Of a stretch of 64,000 nucleotides of DNA, positions 57,851 through 64,000 are shown piece by piece. The notes under the pieces were generated by a model. That model searched no databases and was not told where the DNA came from. It worked only from the letters and a program-made list of their open reading frames with translations. Made by a program: the position numbers and the translations under genes. The stretch covers positions 44,460,044 to 44,524,043 of the forward strand of contig CM055107.1 in assembly GCA_029204225.1 (NCBI GenBank). Direction: 5' to 3'. How positions within the stretch are numbered: position 1 is the stretch's first letter; each line of letters starts with the position of its first letter. Source of the stretch: Diphasiastrum complanatum. Taxonomy: Eukaryota; Streptophyta; Lycopodiopsida; Lycopodiales; Lycopodiaceae.

Positions 57851-58900
57851 TGTACTTTTCACGCGTGCAAGGACTTCTCAAACAATGTGAATGATCTCCT
57901 AAGATGTGTGTGATTGCACATAGATCAATCTAGATTGAGATACAAGCATACTAGCTCAAAATCTAAGGCAAGAGCACTTTGTACATGCATCAATGCATCA
58001 ATCATCAACCATTCATCACACATAATGAAAGGACACTTTCCATAAAAAAAACTAAGTATAGATTTGGCTTGCTCTCGGGTAGAGAAAGAATACAACATAT
58101 GGCTTTCAAGTAGAGAGAGAATATAAGAAAAAAAAAAGTGTCGGAGCTTGCTACATCAAGATCTTGCTACAAAAAACTAAGTATGGACTATCCTACACTA
58201 TTACTAGTAGTAGCTCAAGATCCAAGAGTCTTCAATGAAGCATTTTGATTGGTCCCCTAAGATCACCACCTCTTACAATGATTGGACCATTTTGGTGCAC
58301 CTCACAATGTAGTGATCTTAGGATAACCAAACTGAGATATGGTGTCTTGTTTCTTGGATAACCAAGATACAAGACACTTTCCATGCAAAAAACTAAGTAT
58401 ATATTTGGCTTGCTCTCGGGTAGAGAGAGAATACAACATATGGCTCTCAGCAGGTAGAGAGAGCATGTAAGAAAAAAACTGAGTATTGGAGCTTGCTACA
58501 TCAAGATCTTGCTAAAAAAAACTAAGTATGGACTATCCTACACTCTTACTAGTAGAAGCTCGAAATCCAAGAGTCTTGAATGAAGCATTTGGATTGCACC
58601 CCTAAGATCACCACCTCTTACAATGATTGGACCTCCTACTTGACACCTTTTACGATGATTGGACCATTTTGGTGCACCTCACAATGTGATTGGTCCAAAT
58701 TGACAAATAAAAACAAGATATGTCGCTCACCCTTTAGCATCAAGCCAAGTGTCATTAGCCTATATTACCACGAGCTAATCCACTTCTAGAATTGGCCTAA
58801 TCACTTATCTACAAGTGTACAATGAGTGGATTTTAAAGAGGACCCCAAACCTTAAGATAGATGGCTTTTACAATTTCACATACATATGTGTTTGTGTGTA
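57851..58900 (-). repeat. Copia-J 5' LTR with internal tandem duplication
   Basis: Starts on plus TGTACTTTTCACGCGTGC; related to the copia-A LTR (GATCTCCTAAG-TGTG, CTCTCGGGTAGAGAGAG, ATTGGACC blocks). A unit of about 300 bp occurs twice: about 58028-58317 and 58372-58690. The far end dissolves at the GA array. Confidence 0.7.
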
Positions 58901-58905
58901 GCGCA

Positions 58906-58910
<5 letters not shown>

Positions 58911-58965
<55 letters not shown>
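58911..58965. repeat. (GA)n microsatellite
   Basis: 55 bp of GA. Confidence 0.97.
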
Positions 58966-58968
<3 letters not shown>

Positions 58969-58974
58969 TTTAAT

Positions 58975-59389
58975 ACCACCAGGTATCTAAGGCCACTAAG
59001 TACATCCAAGTATAAGTAACATCATATGGAAGAGTATGAAAAACATTACTCAAACCAAAAGAAGAAAACTAGTTAGTCCTAGCTTTCTAGAAGACAATAT
59101 ACACTAAAATAACAATAAAATGTAAATAGCAAGACTGCTTCTTTGAATCATGGAGAGAGAAAATTTCGGCAATGATGGACAAAAAGGGATTTGTGCAAAC
59201 TGACTTATTAGGGTTTTGACCAACTCAAGCTAACAAGGTGTGTTTGATGATGAACACGTGTCTTTCAATTTATCCCATAAAACATTTTGATTGAAAGGCT
59301 ATATATATCATGAGTGTTCTGGAATTCTGCGATGAAAAGCGTGACAAGGTAGGATTTCTCTGAGATTAGGGTTTAGGGAGGAGAAATAG

Positions 59390-59466
<77 letters not shown>

Positions 59467-59645
59467 TCCATTGAAAATTATCTAGAAGAATATTACAGGT
59501 GTTCTATCACATTGTTCACGATTTTTGCATGAAATCACGATGTTTGACTAATTTTATAGGATACAATTGTTTCCAATAAATTGTAAGAAATCATAGTCGC
59601 CTTGTAAATTACTTCGCAACCGAATCATTACCTACTTCTTGGCCA
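58975..59645. repeat. Duplicated non-coding segment, copy 1
   Basis: Two blocks match 59935-60285: CAAGTATAAGTAACATCATA... (59008 on) and CATTGAAAATTATCTAGA... (59468-59645). No gene. Confidence 0.7.
59393..59463. repeat. (TA)n-(GA)n compound microsatellite
   Basis: About 52 bp of TA followed by about 19 bp of GA, at the place where copy 2 has only GA. Confidence 0.95.
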
Positions 59646-59934
59646 CTCCAAAAGAACTAACTAGCTTGATAGTGAAGCAGACTTTATTGAGAAACATAGT
59701 AACAATCCATGAAACAAGCAACAAACTAAATGATCTCATGGAGCAAGAGAACCAACTAGTACGACATGACCCATTTTTGGATTCTATGTTTGATTATGAT
59801 GCTTCTAAGCAATTTAAGCAATAGTAACAGAAAACATTCAACCAGTAATTTTTTTTCTAAAATTTAATTAAAAAATATATTTGCATTCTACTTTTTGGAA
59901 CACATATATCTATATACATAGACACACTAAGTAA

Positions 59935-60029
59935 ATCCAAGTATGAGTAACATCATATGGGAGCGTATGAAAAACATCACTCAAACCAAAAGAAGAACAC
60001 TATTGAGCCTTGGACTTCTAGCTCTAAAT

Positions 60030-60098
<69 letters not shown>

Positions 60099-60285
60099 AC
60101 TGAAAATTATCTAGATGAATATTCCAAGTCCTCTGTCAAACATATTCACGGTTTTTGCATGAAATCATAATGTACAAGTAATCTTTATAGGCTACAGTTG
60201 CTTCCAATAAATAGTAAGAAATCACAGCCACCTCTTGTACTACTTCGCAACCAAATCATTACTTGCTTTTTGGCCACTCCATGTT
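59935..60285. repeat. Duplicated non-coding segment, copy 2
   Basis: Same order of blocks as copy 1, with (GA)n at 60033-60095. Confidence 0.7.
60033..60095. repeat. (GA)n microsatellite
   Basis: About 63 bp of GA. Confidence 0.97.
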
Positions 60286-60289
60286 GCCA

Positions 60290-62600
60290 ATGTTGGAGTT
60301 GCTACACCTACATTTTGAATGTCAAGAAGGTTTGCTGCAGTCACCAATATCTCACCTTAGTCTTACAAATAGCATCAGCACAAATTTGTATATGAGTGAT
60401 TAGGCTGTAACAGCATTAGCTTTGAGGACTCTAGTCCAGCTAGAAACTGTACTTACAAAAGCTTACACACGAGTCAAAATAGCAAGAAAAGATGAAAAGG
60501 GATTGTAAAACTATTTATCACATATCAAAATACTTCTGAAAATAAAACAACTTACTCTATCAATCTTTAAGAAACAGCATGACTGCATTATGATAATGTC
60601 AAGAAAACATGTTGCGATCCATAAGTTATTCTAAACGTGTTAAATGGTTGTATAAGGATCCCGGATCGGGATCGCAGGGATAGTTGCAATCGGTTGAATT
60701 TCCAGAAGCAGTTTGGTTTAGGATAGCACTGTGAGTGCGAGTAAGCTTTGGTTATGCTTACGTTCAGAGAATTTTCAATATCATCATTTTGCAAAACTTT
60801 GGTGTGCATGGCTTTATACCAAGAGTGACACAAGGAATTAATTGACAGATCGAAGTTGATTTGTGGCACTGAAAATTTCAAATATGATCCATCGGTTTTT
60901 GATGCCTAATCAATCAAAAGGCATTATTTGGGAGCGCTTGTCTACTAGAATTCTCATAGAAAAATCAGATTGCAGTTTGCTTGGTTCTAAGATCCATAAT
61001 CAAGAAGACCTGCAAATATGAAGGACATTACAAGCAGCAACATCATCAACCAGATTAAAATGTTTCTTGGTTTGAGGCTTTGATAAACAATGTTTTCCTA
61101 TTTCACCTTGCCTCCTCTCACGACATGGACAAAGTTCCCTCTGCATCCCCATCTCGTTTAATGAAAATCTCAATATCACTGTTTAAGCAAACTAAAGACT
61201 TTTCATTAAGAGATGCAAGGAAATTATTGACTCGGACCCTTAGTTGCCTGTTCCGGAATGGAATGCATTCCGGAACTTGACCAATTTTTGTTTTCTAAAT
61301 ATGTTATTTTTTAACAAAGGAATTTAGATATGGAACGGAATAGCGAATTTAGGATCAGCGTGAGCTTAAGAACGTGGCTCAGATAACAGTCTCTGACCAC
61401 AGTTATGCTTTCTTGTTTTTTGTCCAAATTCAAACGCCTACTTTACAATTTGCTTTCTTTCTATGGTCTTATCATATGTTGTAGAAGCTATATCCTGATA
61501 CATATTCTCTCGATCCACCTTCCACTACCAGAGCATATCATATTGTTTCAGTGTTACCATTCGAACTGACGAGGCTTATTGTCCTCTAATTGTTAGAATG
61601 GCAAGAGCTATTCTGTTCTTTAGAGGATTTGATATAATCCTACCAACTCAAAAGTTTAAGAGATGTAGCTACATGACAATTTTGAAAAGCATGCAATGTT
61701 AACTAACATGCATTGATTGAGCATTTCTTTTACTTGCATCGCTCATGCATTACACTATAGTCTTGACTAATCGATTATCAACACATGGATAACTGCATGG
61801 AAGTTGATACCTGTAAAAGACTATTTATCAATAGATTTTAGAGGACATAAATTGTGCTACTTCTTCCTCTCATAGCAGTGGCATGGAACTCTGAAGCATG
61901 TGAGATCAATTAATCCAAGGCAACAACTGTCAGTTTTATCTATATATTTCAAAGCAACGTGTGACTATTCTGTGCAAATGTGTGAGACACAAGTTTTGAG
62001 ATTTTGGAGCCATGATTTCTAAGAACTCACGGTAATTCAGAAGCAACTCTGAGAGCCATTTTGAAGCATCAAAAAAACATTATGAGGGTGTCTATCTGTG
62101 TTGTCTTTAAGTGATTTGTGAAGGCTATGTCACTTGCGGCTACTCTAGAGCAGAAGTATATTAATCATAGGGTACCTTCTTTTCATCCCACAATTGTCAT
62201 ATATATCAGCTACTTCCACTAATGTTGGTGATTCTTTACCTATTCCAAGACCTATGTTCTTTTGACGATACACTTAAGCCAGGATGACTGAAATCTGGTC
62301 CAAGAATTTATGCTTTGGGTAAGAACTGTTAAGCAACGTGCTACAACTGCTTCTCGTGCTCATGAGGCTGCCTTGTTGATAAGGTAGATGTTTAAAAGCT
62401 TTATGCTCACATCATTAATGTCTTCCAAGGTGCTATCTCTATTTTTAAGGTAGAGCATAAAGTATGTTAGCCTATGCAGATAGACAAACTCAACCACAAA
62501 TTATATGGCTACAAGTTCAGATATCTGTAAGGAGCTGATAAAATCATGGGCATGATATACTTCCTCCCTTAATCAAGTTCTAACCTCAGAACTTAAAGTT
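60290..62600. other. No feature recognised
   Basis: Low-copy-looking sequence. Open frames at 60588-60881 (minus) and 61080-61280 (plus) have no recognised motif. It may hold introns or untranslated parts of a host gene, but nothing supports one. Confidence 0.4.
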
Positions 62601-62649
62601 AGGGAAGTTCTTTTTAAGGCTGCTCCCCTATTCCCAAGAGTCGTCATCA

Positions 62650-64000
62650 TTAGTATGGCCCTTCGGTAAATATACAATTACACAATCACGTAACGGAGAT
62701 CTTATCGAGTTCAAAATGGGTCACACTAGATGACTCTTCAGACATGTCCAATAGATCTCCAAAACCAAGGTGATCCCCTTCACGTAGACTTTTTCTTAAG
62801 TCAACTAGCCTGAAATACTGGGTGTACCTGAGTTCCTTCTAGAAATTCTAATTGGTAAGCCAAAGATCCAATCTTTTGTATTATGAACAGCCCCTGCATT
62901 GAGTGGAAAATTTATAACTTTTAAATCCTTCGAGATTCACAAATGCACCCAATCTCTTCTTGAAAATGTCGAGGTGATCTTTCACATTAGCATAATGTAT
63001 GTCCCTATCTTGTGAACTTTGGACATTCTTGTGTCCTATTCATAGCATTTCCTGCATATCATGCAAGAAATCAACTACCTTCTAAAACTTGATCATTTGA
63101 GTTTCTACATAAATGGGTGATCTACGCTGATACCCATACATAAGCATAGATGGGCTATAACCGGTAGTCGAATGATTATTGCTATTGTAGGCAAACTCAA
63201 TCGACAATAAATATTTCTCCCAATGCGATTGTCGTCAAAAAAAATATTCTCATAGCATTTGTTTCATCGTCTGATTATTTTTTTTAATTTGACTGTCCTG
63301 ATCTATATAAGTACAACTCAACGATGTTTCCAGTTTTGGCAAATACGGCCAACCAGAGACCAGTGAACATCAAATAGTCTAAACAAGTGTTTTACACTTG
63401 TTTGAGCTAAATCAAAAGCCTTCGCAGTGGTCTTTACCAAAATAAACGTAGCCAATTCGATTGAATCGCTGACAATTACCCAAATTGCATCATTTTGTTT
63501 ATTTGTCCTCGATAATCCAACTACCAGATCCATTGAAATACTACATTGGGCATGCATATCTTCTCTTTCCTAAACAAAAGTCCATTGCGGATAGAGAAGC
63601 CATCAACACCTTCTCTAATTTTCCCCCCAAACTGATCAGTCTCACTTGTACATCGGTCTCGCTTGATGCGAGTCTTTCTCACAAAGAAAGATGGAAATCA
63701 ATGTTGATTTTGGTGAAGGGAAGTTCATTCAACTAAGTGCAATAGCACTCAATTGATGGTTCCTTTTAGATAACACACTTCAAAGTCAAATCCTTGCATG
63801 AGTTCTACCCATCAGGCGTTACGACCTCTCAAATCATTTTGATTACAATAATACTTTAAAGGTTGGTCATCCGTGTTCACCATGAATTTATGACCATACA
63901 GGTAATGTCTCCATGACTTCAAAGCATGGATCATTGCAAAAAGCTCTTTTTCTTGAGTAGTGTGTTTTACTTGCTGATAACTTTTTACTTTCAACAGCAA
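62650..64000 (-). pseudogene. Ty3/gypsy pol relic (gypsy-4): RNase H and integrase
   Basis: Continues beyond the window. Sense: RNase H TTQEKELFAMIHALKSWRHY and YGHKFMVNTDDQPLKYY (64000-63812), then integrase core SISMDLVVGLSRTNKQNDAI with the first catalytic aspartate (63540) and AQTSVKHLFRL. The middle with the second aspartate is lost near 63300. HWEKYLLSIEFAYNSNNHST and TGYSPSMLMYGYQRRSP follow near 63220-63120, and a chromo-type C-terminal remnant reaches about 62650. Many stops and frameshifts. The SMDFVVGLPRT/TTGYSPF type motifs are those of chromovirus-like gypsy elements. Confidence 0.85.

Noticed and set aside
60588-61280. Possible host gene exons
   Set aside because: No recognised motif, no consistent splice signals and no neighbouring exons that I could support.

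Overview
The window looks like land-plant nuclear DNA in a region made almost entirely of transposable elements. The signs are many Ty1/copia LTR retrotransposons primed by initiator-Met tRNA (TGGTATCAGAGC-type primer sites), Ty3/gypsy relics (one with a tRNA-Asp primer site), a CACTA/En-Spm DNA transposon, long GA/TA/GT microsatellites and AT-rich filler. I cannot name the species. I see no tRNA, rRNA, CRISPR or intact single-copy host gene.

Layout. 1-9078: a gag-only gypsy element (gypsy-1, minus strand) whose 5' LTR is split by a young, RT-less copia element (copia-A, 3349-8430; both LTRs 818 bp and nearly identical). 9079-10003: CACTA-type end sequences. 10004-29376: a nest of broken copia copies (families B, D, E, F, F'), a CACTA transposase relic (17386-19600) and one solo LTR of family G (24542-25211). 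29377-34130: non-coding duplicated repeats with GA arrays and 18-bp inverted repeats. 34134-42558: gypsy gag, protease and integrase-tail relics, plus a long degenerate gene of unknown function (37054-39992, minus) with an LGLPxDG-type N-terminal domain and coiled coils; an array of TTCnnGAA sites lies upstream of it. 42559-48480: a nearly complete copia element (G, minus). 48840-54374: copia-H, whose two halves point away from each other. 55060-58900: RT and LTR fragments of copia I, K and J. 58900-60290: microsatellites and a local duplication. 60290-62600: nothing recognised. 62650-64000: gypsy integrase and RNase H running off the window.

Most interesting: (1) the LGLPxDG/coiled-coil gene, related to the domain in front of a gypsy gag at 42.1-42.5 kb; (2) two inversions inferred from complementary element halves, about 17.3 kb (10.53-27.83 kb) and 2.7 kb (48.84-51.52 kb); (3) a perfect 10-bp palindrome CACACGTGTG found 13 times, mostly in LTRs and leaders of several different copia families; (4) heat-shock-element-like TTCnnGAA clusters at 40.4-40.9 kb and in the copia-H LTR. 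All comparisons were made by eye.
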